Source: CAVORB01 sp963698495 (GTDB lineage Bacteria; Pseudomonadota; Gammaproteobacteria; Chromatiales; Chromatiaceae). Taken from it: a stretch of DNA of 64,000 nucleotides. Where the stretch lies: assembly GCA_963698495.1 (NCBI GenBank), contig CAVORB010000046.1, positions 62,001 through 126,000 on the forward strand. Direction: 5' to 3'. This document shows positions 8,713 to 16,794 of this stretch, in pieces. Below the pieces are notes generated by a model. It made no database searches, was not told the origin of the DNA, and saw only the letters and a list, made by a program, of their open reading frames with translations. The first letter of the stretch is position 1. Each line of letters opens with the position of its first letter. The translations under genes and the position numbers were made by a program.

Positions 8713-10962
8713 ATGATCATCAACAGCGTGAGGGCCGAGAACGTCCTCAAATACTCACTCCTGGAGCTCAGCGACGTCCCCGCCCGCGGGCTGATCGCGG
8801 TGATCGGGGACAACGAGTCCGGCAAGAGCAGCATCGGCGAGAGCATCTGCTTCGCGCTGTTCGGCCGCACCTTCTCCCTCGGACCCGAGGAATTGGACAA
8901 GGTCATCCGCTGGGGCGAGTCACGCTGCTCCATCAAGCTCGACTTCACCACCCCCGACGGCCAACGCTATCAGGTCGCCCGCTTCCTCGACGAGCTCGGC
9001 AACCACGGCGCCAGCATCAGCCGCGCCGGAGAGACGCCGATGATTCGGGGCATCGATGAGGTGGAGAGCGCGCTCAAGGACATCATCGGATTCGGGTATG
9101 CCGAGTTTGTCGAGTCCTTCTATCTAGCCCAGCGCGAGATCACCACCCCCCACCCCCACAGCTTCGCGGTCAAGGCCATGGCGGGCGTCGATGTCCTCGA
9201 AAAGGTGGTCGGAAACTGCGTGGACGAGGCGGAGCGCTCCCGTCAGCAAGCGGAGGAGACCGGTGCGGAGCTTAACGACATCCAGGCCCAGATTGCTGCC
9301 TTGGACCTGCAGGAAGGGCATCTGGAGTCCCTGCAGGGGCAGCTCGAAGAGCAGGAGTCCGCCTTGGGCAGCGACCGCCTGCGCATCGCCGAGCGCAAGG
9401 ACACCGCGGAGCAGGCCGATCGGATCACGCACCACCTGCGAGCCGGCGCGAATGCCTGGCAGGGAATCGACCCGGAGGCATCCTTCAACGAACGGCGGAA
9501 TCAGGCCCGGGCGCTGGAAGCGCTGCTTGCCGAGATCACCCCGGACTGCCGCGCCCAGCCCGCCACCGCGCAACCGCTCGACGAGCTTGCCGCAGCGGCC
9601 GCCGACGCGCGCGAGCGGCTCGGCATCTTCGAGAGCCTGAGCGCGAGGGCCGCCGCCTACCGCGGTCAGCTCGAGCGTCTGCTGGGCAGCCCCGAGACGA
9701 CCGGCCTCAAGGCGGGTGAGCAGACCTTCGCCGCCCGCCAGGCGGAGCTGCTCGCCGCGGAGAAGCGGACCGCATCCAGCCGGCGCACCGCACAGGTTTC
9801 GATGTTCGTGCTGTTGCTTCTGAGCCTCGCCGCCTGGGGCGTGACCGGGCTGCTCGGCCTCGCCCCGGAGAGCCCTCAGGCGACGGTGCTGGCGGACTGG
9901 CTGACCAGTCTCAGCGCAAACTGGCGTACCCTGTTCCATCCCTGGTTCATTCTCGCCGCCTGCCTGCTGACGGTGCTGTTTCTTGTCTTCATGGGAAGGG
10001 GCATCGCCCTCGGCTCCCAACTGCAGCAACTGGGACGCTCGCGCGAGAAGATCATCTACGAGGTGGCGAACGCCAGCCAGGAGGCGCGGGACCTCGCCGC
10101 CCTGGACGATATGCCGCTTCCCGACGCGCTCGCCTTCCTCGGCCGCCTGCATGACGAGACCATGGCCTCCCACGCCGCCGAGTTCGCGCAAGGGGCCGGC
10201 GCGGCGCTGATCGACCCCAACGAGCACGCCCGCCGCCGCGAGGCCTTCTCCGAGAGCGCCGGCATGCTAGAGCAGGGCCTGGCCGCGTCCAAGGAGGCCG
10301 CACTGGGCGAGGTGGAGAGGCTTCATGAGTCGGTCGCCTCCCGCTCCGCGGACATCGCCCGCCTCGGGGAAATGATCGCCCACGAGCAGGAGCGCGTCCG
10401 CAAGCATCGCGAGCTCGCCGCGATCGCCGGCAACCTGAGCGCCCGCGTCGACGAGCTGCAGCATCGGGTCAAGGTTCGGGAGCTGGCCGCGGACCTGCTC
10501 GGGGGCGCGATCCACTACATCTCCCAGCGCTTCAACACCGAGGTCCGCAACCTGGCCGCGGACTCCCTTCCCAGGTTCACGAACGGCCGGTACGAGCACC
10601 TGCAGATCGACGAGAACCTCAAGGTGAAGGCCTTCTCCAACGAGAAGCGCAACTTCATGGATCTGGACGAGATCTCCAGCGGAACCCAGCGCCAGATCAT
10701 GCTCGCCGTGCGTCTGGCCCTGTCCCAGAAGCTCGTCAACTCGGTGATCCAGGGCCCCCAGATGCTGTTCCTCGACGAGCCCTTCGCCTTCTTCGACGAG
10801 TCGCGCACGGCCAGCGCACTGGCCGTGCTGCCCGAGGTGAGCGGGGACTTTACCCAGATCTGGGTGACCTCCCAGACCTTCCCCGCCGCGTCGCGCTTCG
10901 ACATGTACGTCGAGTGCACGGCCGCGGAAAACCGCTCTCCCGTGGTCAGGCGGGCCGAGTGA
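8713..10962 (+). CDS. SMC/RecN-like ATPase with two central membrane helices (YhaN-like)
   Basis: A 749-residue protein with split ABC ATPase halves at its ends: Walker A GDNESGKSS (32-40), signature-like SSGTQRQIMLAVRLAL near 655 and Walker B MLFLDEPFAFFDE (Asp about 688). Between them are coiled coils interrupted by two hydrophobic helices (about 360-382 and 410-428) separated by roughly 27 polar residues. The layout resembles AAA_23/SbcC- and YhaN-type proteins, in which the hinge is replaced by a membrane hairpin, so the ATPase heads would be tethered to the inner membrane. No SbcD-like nuclease gene is adjacent. A class II ribonucleotide reductase gene follows after 39 bases. Role in DNA repair or membrane organisation is inferred. 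Confidence 0.8.
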   Translation: MIINSVRAENVLKYSLLELSDVPARGLIAVIGDNESGKSSIGESICFALFGRTFSLGPEELDKVIRWGESRCSIKLDFTTPDGQRYQVARFLDELGNHGASISRAGETPMIRGIDEVESALKDIIGFGYAEFVESFYLAQREITTPHPHSFAVKAMAGVDVLEKVVGNCVDEAERSRQQAEETGAELNDIQAQIAALDLQEGHLESLQGQLEEQESALGSDRLRIAERKDTAEQADRITHHLRAGANAWQGIDPEASFNERRNQARALEALLAEITPDCRAQPATAQPLDELAAAAADARERLGIFESLSARAAAYRGQLERLLGSPETTGLKAGEQTFAARQAELLAAEKRTASSRRTAQVSMFVLLLLSLAAWGVTGLLGLAPESPQATVLADWLTSLSANWRTLFHPWFILAACLLTVLFLVFMGRGIALGSQLQQLGRSREKIIYEVANASQEARDLAALDDMPLPDALAFLGRLHDETMASHAAEFAQGAGAALIDPNEHARRREAFSESAGMLEQGLAASKEAALGEVERLHESVASRSADIARLGEMIAHEQERVRKHRELAAIAGNLSARVDELQHRVKVRELAADLLGGAIHYISQRFNTEVRNLAADSLPRFTNGRYEHLQIDENLKVKAFSNEKRNFMDLDEISSGTQRQIMLAVRLALSQKLVNSVIQGPQMLFLDEPFAFFDESRTASALAVLPEVSGDFTQIWVTSQTFPAASRFDMYVECTAAENRSPVVRRAE

Positions 10963-11001
10963 CCGCTGACCGGTCCGGCCGTTTGCCGCGATAATCGGCA
11001 C

Positions 11002-12825
11002 ATGGCCGATCCCTTCAGCAACGAGGTGTCCCGGCGCGTCTGGGCGGAGAAATACCGGCTGACGGGGACCGACGGCGGCGCGGAGGCCGATATCGGCGAG
11101 AGCTGGTCCCGAATCGCCCGTGCGCTCGCGGCGGTCGAGGGACGGGACCGCGCGCGGTGGGAATCGCGCTTCTTCGCGGCCCTAAGCGATTTCCGCTTCC
11201 TTCCCGGCGGCCGCATCCAGGCCGGTGCCGGCTCCGGGCGCGAGGTCACCCTGTTCAACTGCTTCGTGATGGGGACCATCGAGGATTCCCTCGACGGCAT
11301 CTTCGAGGCGTTGAAGCAGGGCGCGGTCACCATGCAGCAGGGGGGCGGCGTCGGCTACGATTTCTCGACCCTGCGCCCGGCTGGCAGCCGCGCCCGACGC
11401 AGTGGGGCCATTGCATCCGGCCCGGTCTCCTTCATGCGCATCTGGGACAGCATGTGCGCGACCCTGATCTCCGGCGGCAACCGCCGCGGGGCCATGATGG
11501 CCACCCTGCGCTGCGACCACCCGGACATCGAGGCCTTCGTCAACGCCAAGCGCGATCCCCGCGAGCTCAGGAACTTCAACCTCTCGGTGCTGGTGACCGA
11601 TGCCTTCATCGAGGCCGTGCGCGCGGATGCCGTATGGCCACTCGTCTTCCCAACGGGCGGGTTGGACGACGCGGCGGCCGATGGGGACTACGCGGAGCGC
11701 GCCTGGTCCGGGGCGCCAACCCCCCTGCCCTGTCGGATCTTCCGCACCCTGGGCGCTCGTGCCTTGTGGGACGCCATCACACGGGCCGCATACGATTGCG
11801 CCGAGCCCGGCGTCCTCTTCATCGACCGCATCAACCGCGAGAACAACCTTCGCTACCGGGAACGGATCAGCGCGACCAACCCCTGCGGAGAAGTGCCCCT
11901 GCCCCCTTACGGCGCTTGCGATCTCGGGGCGATCAACCTCACCCGCTTCGTCGCCGCCCCATTCACACCCGAAGCGAGGATCGATCTCGAGGGCATCAGG
12001 GCACTGACGGCCGTCGCCGTGCGCATGCTCGACAACGTGATCGACGTCTCCGGCTACCCGCTTCCGAAGCAGGCGGATATGGCCCGCGATGCACGCCGCA
12101 TCGGGCTCGGGATCACGGGGCTCGCGGATGCCCTGATCATGCTGGGCAAGCATTACGGGGAGCAGCCGGCGCGGGAAACCGCCAACGAGATCGTCAGGAC
12201 GATCTGCCACGCGGCCTACCGGGCATCGGTGGACATCGCCCGGGAGAAGGTGGCCTTCCCGGCGCTCGTGCGGGAGAGCTACCTCGAGGCGCCTTTCGTC
12301 CGCCGACTGCCGCAAGAGCTGCGCGCGGCGATCCGCGACCACGGCATTCGCAACAGCCACCTCATCAGCATCGCGCCCACCGGGACCATCAGCCTGCTGG
12401 CGAACAATGTCTCGAGCGGCATCGAGCCGGTCTACGCCTTCCGCCAGCAGCGCCACATGCGTCTGCGCGGCGACGAGCCTGAGTGCGTCCATCTGGAGGA
12501 TCACGCGTTCAGGCTGTGGCGCGAACGCGGCGGCGACACGGATCGCTTGCCGTCGTGTTTCGTTGAGGCCGCCGCCCTGCTGCCGGAAGCGCACCTTGCC
12601 ATGCAGGCCGCGCTGCAGCCTGCGGTCGACAACGCCATCTCCAAGACCATCAATGTCCCGGAGGACCTTCCGTTCGACGCCTTCCGCTCGGTTTTCGAGC
12701 GGGCATACGAGCTTGGGCTGAAAGGCTGCACCCTATACCGACCGAATCCGGTGACGGGCGCGGTGATCGCCGCCGAGCCGGTACAGGCGGTGCACTGCTG
12801 CGGGTTGGACCGCGAGAGCGACTAG
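11002..12825 (+). CDS. nrdJ: Adenosylcobalamin-dependent (class II) ribonucleotide reductase
   Basis: A 607-residue reductase converting ribonucleotides to deoxyribonucleotides without oxygen or a separate radical subunit. Visible key residues: redox pair C87 (in FNCFVM) and C306 (in GACDLGAINL); N293, thiyl-radical C295 and E297 in NPCGE; and a C-terminal CC pair (599-600) that would be re-reduced by thioredoxin. The family-typical SGGNRRGAMMATL and GITGLADAL motifs are present. There is no N-terminal ATP-cone, so overall activity control by dATP is not expected. It is the second gene after the SMC-like ATPase gene and works under both oxic and anoxic conditions. Confidence 0.93.
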   Translation: MADPFSNEVSRRVWAEKYRLTGTDGGAEADIGESWSRIARALAAVEGRDRARWESRFFAALSDFRFLPGGRIQAGAGSGREVTLFNCFVMGTIEDSLDGIFEALKQGAVTMQQGGGVGYDFSTLRPAGSRARRSGAIASGPVSFMRIWDSMCATLISGGNRRGAMMATLRCDHPDIEAFVNAKRDPRELRNFNLSVLVTDAFIEAVRADAVWPLVFPTGGLDDAAADGDYAERAWSGAPTPLPCRIFRTLGARALWDAITRAAYDCAEPGVLFIDRINRENNLRYRERISATNPCGEVPLPPYGACDLGAINLTRFVAAPFTPEARIDLEGIRALTAVAVRMLDNVIDVSGYPLPKQADMARDARRIGLGITGLADALIMLGKHYGEQPARETANEIVRTICHAAYRASVDIAREKVAFPALVRESYLEAPFVRRLPQELRAAIRDHGIRNSHLISIAPTGTISLLANNVSSGIEPVYAFRQQRHMRLRGDEPECVHLEDHAFRLWRERGGDTDRLPSCFVEAAALLPEAHLAMQAALQPAVDNAISKTINVPEDLPFDAFRSVFERAYELGLKGCTLYRPNPVTGAVIAAEPVQAVHCCGLDRESD

Positions 12826-12874
12826 CAGGCGCGGCGACCTCACAGCCCGAATCCCGGGGCCTCTCGCGGGGCTC

Positions 12875-13315
12875 CTATCGCGGCTCGCCGGCGACGCGCT
12901 GATCGATCCAGGCAATGAGCTCGTCCACCTTCGCCTGCTTCGCCGGGTCGATGCGCTTGGCCTCCTCCAGCGCCGCCCGGGCGAGGGGGTAGCGCGCGGT
13001 ATGCAGATAGGCGACCGCCATCCCGACGAATGCGTCCGCGTTCTTGCCATCCAGCGTGATCGCACGCTGGAAGCTCTGGATGCCGGCGTCGTACTCCTGA
13101 CGCAGGATCTGGGCGCCACCGAGACGCGTGTAGGCGAGGGATGAATTGGGATCGACCGCCACCGCCTGCTGCAGGGTAGCGACCGCCTCTTCGAGCTTTC
13201 CCTCCGCGAGCTGAGCCTCACCCTGGCGGATCAGGTCTTCGCCTTCACCAGCGATGACGCCGCCAGAGACGCTTGCCGCGCAGATGGCGGCGAGAACAGC
13301 GTTACGAATATGCAC
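12875..13315 (-). CDS. Periplasmic tetratricopeptide-repeat protein
   Basis: About 146 residues: a signal peptide (IRNAVLAAICAASVSGGVIAG) and three to four TPR units (for example EEAVATLQQAVAVDPNSSLAY, DAGIQSFQRAITLDGKNADAF and PLARAALEEAKRIDPA). I prefer the GTG at 13315: AAGGAG lies six bases before it, whereas the ATG at 13321 touches the AAGGAG directly. It follows the octahaem HAO-like gene on the same strand, separated by a strong terminator, and may be a periplasmic partner or assembly factor for it. That role is inferred from position. Confidence 0.82.
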   Translation of the reverse strand: MHIRNAVLAAICAASVSGGVIAGEGEDLIRQGEAQLAEGKLEEAVATLQQAVAVDPNSSLAYTRLGGAQILRQEYDAGIQSFQRAITLDGKNADAFVGMAVAYLHTARYPLARAALEEAKRIDPAKQAKVDELIAWIDQRVAGEPR

Positions 13316-13330
13316 GAACATCTCCTTTCA

Positions 13331-13368
13331 GAAAACAAAAATCCCCTGCGGCGTGAGCCGCAGGGGAT
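13331..13368 (-). terminator. Rho-independent terminator between the HAO-like and TPR genes
   Basis: On the minus strand a perfect 12-base stem (ATCCCCTGCGGC / GCCGCAGGGGAT) with a four-base loop is followed by TTTTGTTTTC. It sits between the HAO-like stop and the TPR start, so the TPR gene either has reduced read-through expression or its own promoter. Confidence 0.9.
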
Positions 13369-13391
13369 GCAGTTGAGCCGATTCCGTCAGC

Positions 13392-14897
13392 TTACTTCAA
13401 CGCGCCCTTTCCATAGCGGGCCTCGAAGCCCTTGCGCACCTTGTCGATGGCCTCCTTGCTCATGCCCTCGAAGTACCAGGCATGGCCGTCGATGGGCTTG
13501 AAGTGCTTGTCGAGCATGGCGGTGGCGAACTCCTCGTTGCCGTCCTTCTTCATGGCCACCTCCTTCAGCTCGGGGATGAACTTGAAGTAGGTGTGCTTGG
13601 CCACGTCGTAGATGCCGTGCCACCAGGTGTAGTCCGGGCCGTTCATCGAGGCGCCGTGGCGGGCACGACGGCCCTCGTGGTGCCAGATCTCCCACCAGGT
13701 CCACTCGATCTTGTCGTCGAACGGGGCCGGGGTGATGTAGCCGTTGTCCTTGAGCTCGCCCATGATGGCGGCGATGGGCACGGCAAACTTCTCGTTGTAG
13801 AGGTCGACCACATCATCGAACTGCTTGTAGTGACCGGTCACGACGCTGGTGGCGTGGCAGCTGTAGCAGATGTTCTCCATATTGCCGCGGCGGTCTTCCC
13901 AGGTCAGGACCTCGACCACCTTGGAGCCCTTGGCCTCGTCGCCCACCTTCGGGATCTCCTTGCCCTCCGGTACGTCGAACTCGTCGCCGTTCTCCAGCTT
14001 CACCAGGTTGATCTTGGTGGAGATCGGCGGACGCAGGGTCCAGGAGATACGCTCGCCCACGTTGTGGGTCTTACCCTCGTCGATGCCGGCGCTCATGTGA
14101 CAGGTGGCGCAGGTGGGGGCGGCCGAGTAGTCGACGCCGGCGACCCACTTGTCCGACTCCATATTCATCTCATCGACCTTGGCGCGGTAGATGATGCCGT
14201 GCTTGGACTCGTTGTAGACCTCGATCTGGGGATGGTCGGGTCCCACGTGGCACTTGCCGCAGGTGTCGGGCGTACGCGCCTGGGCCTTGGAGAAGCGGTG
14301 ACGGCCGTGGCAGGCGGTGCAGGCACCCAGGGATCCATCGGGATTCACGCGACCGATGCCCGTGTTCGGCCAGGTTCCAGGCTTGGGCTGGCCCTTCTCC
14401 TTGCCTTCGGTGATGAACTCGAGAATACCGCCGTGGCACTGACGGCAACCGGCGTTCACGGCGGCGGGACCGCCGACGACCTCGCCGAGCAGGTTGTCCA
14501 GGGAGCCGAGGATCTGGCCGGCCTTGGAGTGATGGGATCCGTCCATCTCCTCGAACTCGGTCTCGTGGCACTTGGAGCAGTCCTTGGGCGTCACGACGAT
14601 GGAAATCAGCGCCTCCTCGTGCGTGAAGGCGTCCACGTCCCCTTCCTGGGCCTCGTGGCAATCCAGGCAGTTGACGCCGTTCTGGCCGTGCTGGCTGTGG
14701 TTCCACTCCCAATACAGGCCCGGGTTCTCGGTCATGTGGCAGTCGACGCACTCCTGGCCCTTGGGCTTGCCCCAATCGACACCGTACTCGCCGCTGGGCC
14801 TGGCGGCATCCGCGGGGCCGACCTGCAGCAGCAGGGTGAGGCCGGCGAAAGTGCTTCCCAGCAAGGCGGTCACGCGACCTCGGCTGGTCATTCTCAT
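13392..14897 (-). CDS. Octahaem hydroxylamine oxidoreductase-like cytochrome c
   Basis: About 501 residues with a signal peptide and eight CxxCH motifs in order: CVDCH, CLDCH, CSKCH, CRQCH, CTACH, CGKCH, CATCH and CYSCH. The spacing, with the ACTACHGRHRFS segment, matches the HAO family (compare NCHTRHEFS in nitrifier HAO). I choose the ATG encoding MRMTSRGRV: GAGGAGAG precedes it by five bases, and the frame further upstream is not signal-like. HAO proteins oxidise hydroxylamine or, in HaoA-type enzymes of campylobacters, reduce it or nitrite. The direction depends on a Tyr that crosslinks the catalytic haem. Here Y423 in GPDYTWWHG lies in the corresponding region, so the type is unresolved. 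No haoB, haoC or NapC-type partner gene is adjacent. Confidence 0.9.
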   Translation of the reverse strand: MRMTSRGRVTALLGSTFAGLTLLLQVGPADAARPSGEYGVDWGKPKGQECVDCHMTENPGLYWEWNHSQHGQNGVNCLDCHEAQEGDVDAFTHEEALISIVVTPKDCSKCHETEFEEMDGSHHSKAGQILGSLDNLLGEVVGGPAAVNAGCRQCHGGILEFITEGKEKGQPKPGTWPNTGIGRVNPDGSLGACTACHGRHRFSKAQARTPDTCGKCHVGPDHPQIEVYNESKHGIIYRAKVDEMNMESDKWVAGVDYSAAPTCATCHMSAGIDEGKTHNVGERISWTLRPPISTKINLVKLENGDEFDVPEGKEIPKVGDEAKGSKVVEVLTWEDRRGNMENICYSCHATSVVTGHYKQFDDVVDLYNEKFAVPIAAIMGELKDNGYITPAPFDDKIEWTWWEIWHHEGRRARHGASMNGPDYTWWHGIYDVAKHTYFKFIPELKEVAMKKDGNEEFATAMLDKHFKPIDGHAWYFEGMSKEAIDKVRKGFEARYGKGALK

Positions 14898-15137
14898 TAG
14901 TGCTCTCCTCTCATGGCAGACAGGCTTCGCCGGACTCCGAACGACCGGCAAAAGTCATGGTTGACGGCACGGAAAAGCGAGACAAGACCACGGCGGGAAC
15001 CTCCGGCTCCCCCACCCCGTATCGGGGACGCTTCACTCCTTCGGGGACGACATGGGCCCTGGATTCAGATCCAGGGCGCTCGTCTTCTTGTTCTGCCTTC
15101 GCGCCGTCCAAACTGCCGATGGCGGCACCCGGCAACC

Positions 15138-15151
15138 TTGATTCCGGTCAA
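15138..15151. promoter_or_regulatory. FNR/DNR-type box (TTGAT-N4-GTCAA)
   Basis: TTGATTCCGGTCAA differs by one base from the FNR consensus and sits within the longer palindrome CCTTGA-N6-TCAAGG. It lies 240 bases upstream of the HAO-like start. Its centre is 38 bases from the second box. Confidence 0.55.
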
Positions 15152-15175
15152 GGATCGGGCGAAAACGGTGACAAC

Positions 15176-15189
15176 TTGATACTCATCAA
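15176..15189. promoter_or_regulatory. Perfect FNR/DNR-type box (TTGAT-N4-ATCAA)
   Basis: TTGATACTCATCAA matches the FNR consensus in all ten conserved positions. It is in the intergenic region upstream of the HAO-like gene and 143 bases before CNNM array 1, so it could act on either; anaerobic or NO control of the cytochrome gene is the simplest reading. Confidence 0.7.
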
Positions 15190-15331
15190 TTCGGCCGTCG
15201 GTTTTCGGAGTCCTGGCCGCCTCGGCGCACCGCAGCGCCCGCGCACGGACATGACGACTTTGTTACAATCCGGTCCGGTTCATCATCGACCGGCCGCATA
15301 CATCGTCTAAGCGCCGTGACGGCGCGTTTCA

Positions 15332-16603
15332 GTGCAAGAACTGCTCGGTCTCCTTTTCCTGCTTTTTCTGTCTGGCGTCTTCTCCGGCTCGGAGACGGCG
15401 CTCGTCTCCATTTCCCTCGCGCGAGCCCAAGCCCTGAAACGAGAGGGGCGGCCCGGCGCAACCGCCCTCTACTACCTGAAAACGAATCCGGCGCGCATGC
15501 TGATCACCATCCTGATCGGCAACAACGTGGTCAACATCGCCGCATCCGCCATGGCCACCGTGATCGCCACCGAACGGCTCGGACACATCGGTCCCGGAGT
15601 CGCCGTCGGCGCGCTCACCATCCTGATCCTGGTCTTCGGAGAAATCACCCCCAAGAGCCTCGCCACCCGCTACTCGGAACGCATCTCCCTGGTCATCGCC
15701 CCGGTGATGTACGCCTTCATGCGCACGATTTACCCGCTGGTATGGCTGTTCAACAAATTCACCAACTGGGTGCAGCGGATGACGGGCAAGGAAGGCGACC
15801 CCATGGTCACCGAGGCCGAGCTCATCAGCATGGTGGAGCACGGAGAGGAGGAAGGAACCATCGAGGCGGACGAGCGGGAAATGATCGAGCGGGTCTTCAT
15901 CCTGAACGACCTCAAGGCCAGCGACGTGATGACCCCGGTCCGTCGGGTGTTCTCCCTGGACGGGCGGCGCACCGTCGCCGACGCGCTGCCGCAGGTCCGA
16001 AGGGGCACCTACTCCCGCATCCCCCTGTACGGCGACGACCCCAACGAGATCCTAATGGTGCTGTTCGTGCGCGACCTGCTCGAGGCCAAGCTCGCCGGGG
16101 ACACTGAGATCCCGATCATGAGCATCGGGCGCCCGCCCTTGTTCGTGCCGGAGAATCAGAAGATCGACCAGCTCCTGCCCATGCTGCTCAAGAACAAGCA
16201 GCACCTCGCGGTGGTGGTGGACGACACCGGATACATGCAAGGCGTGGTGACCCTGGAAGACCTCATCGAGGAACTGGTTGGCGAGATCTACGACGAGCTA
16301 GACGAGCCTCCGGAGGATTTCGCCGCCGTCTCCGAAGACAGCATCCTAGTCAACGGCGACGTCGAACTGCGGGTGGTGGAGAATTTTTTCGACAAGGAAC
16401 TGCCCGGGAAACCCACGGACACGGTCAGCCGCTGGATCCTGGGCTATACGGCCCGCATCCCGTCCCAGGACGAGCGATTCTCCCTGGACGGGCTCGAGAT
16501 CCAGGTGAAGGACGCATCCGAGCGCCGTATCCGGCAGGTCCTGCTGACGCGCCTGCCGCGGGTAGACAAGTCTGAAGCTCCACCCGCGGAGGACGAGACC
16601 TGA
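15332..16603 (+). CDS. CNNM/CorC-family Mg2+ transporter (paralogue 1)
   Basis: A 423-residue protein: a DUF21/CNNM membrane domain (about 1-140) with SGSETALVS and GEITPKSLA, two CBS domains (about 190-310) and a C-terminal CorC/HlyC domain (about 325-405). CNNM proteins export or exchange Mg2+ and are regulated by Mg-ATP bound to the CBS pair. The start is GTG. It begins an array of three related genes. Often annotated 'hemolysin family protein', which is misleading. Confidence 0.9.
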   Translation: MQELLGLLFLLFLSGVFSGSETALVSISLARAQALKREGRPGATALYYLKTNPARMLITILIGNNVVNIAASAMATVIATERLGHIGPGVAVGALTILILVFGEITPKSLATRYSERISLVIAPVMYAFMRTIYPLVWLFNKFTNWVQRMTGKEGDPMVTEAELISMVEHGEEEGTIEADEREMIERVFILNDLKASDVMTPVRRVFSLDGRRTVADALPQVRRGTYSRIPLYGDDPNEILMVLFVRDLLEAKLAGDTEIPIMSIGRPPLFVPENQKIDQLLPMLLKNKQHLAVVVDDTGYMQGVVTLEDLIEELVGEIYDELDEPPEDFAAVSEDSILVNGDVELRVVENFFDKELPGKPTDTVSRWILGYTARIPSQDERFSLDGLEIQVKDASERRIRQVLLTRLPRVDKSEAPPAEDET

Positions 16604-16794
16604 TCGAGCACCGGCCACCCCCCTGCGGCGGCATCAGCGGTTTCGGCAATCCGTGCCTCTCCACCGGTGCAGACTCACCGGTGAGCAAACAGAAATAACA
16701 ACGAGATAGCAGCCGCTAGCGCTTTTTGTTACGGTTCGATGACGACACCGTGCGCCCGCCGGTGCCCGCGGCATGGTTGAGCAACTCGGAACAG

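Larger units (their letters stand above)
14898..15331. other. Divergent control region between the HAO-like gene and CNNM array 1
   Basis: About 430 bases with no gene. It contains two FNR-type palindromes and, nearer the CNNM gene, a TACAAT hexamer (15262-15267) that could be a -10 box for the CNNM genes. Confidence 0.55.

Noticed and set aside
15248..15265. Pho-box-like TGTAACA-AAGT-CGTCATG upstream of CNNM array 1
   Set aside because: It points away from CNNM and is about 350 bases from the HAO-like start; it also overlaps a TACAAT hexamer. I did not call it a Pho box.
16722..16742. Pho-box-like CGTCATC-GAAC-CGTAACA between CNNM paralogues 1 and 2 (minus strand)
   Set aside because: Orientation opposes the downstream gene and no promoter is evident; likely chance.
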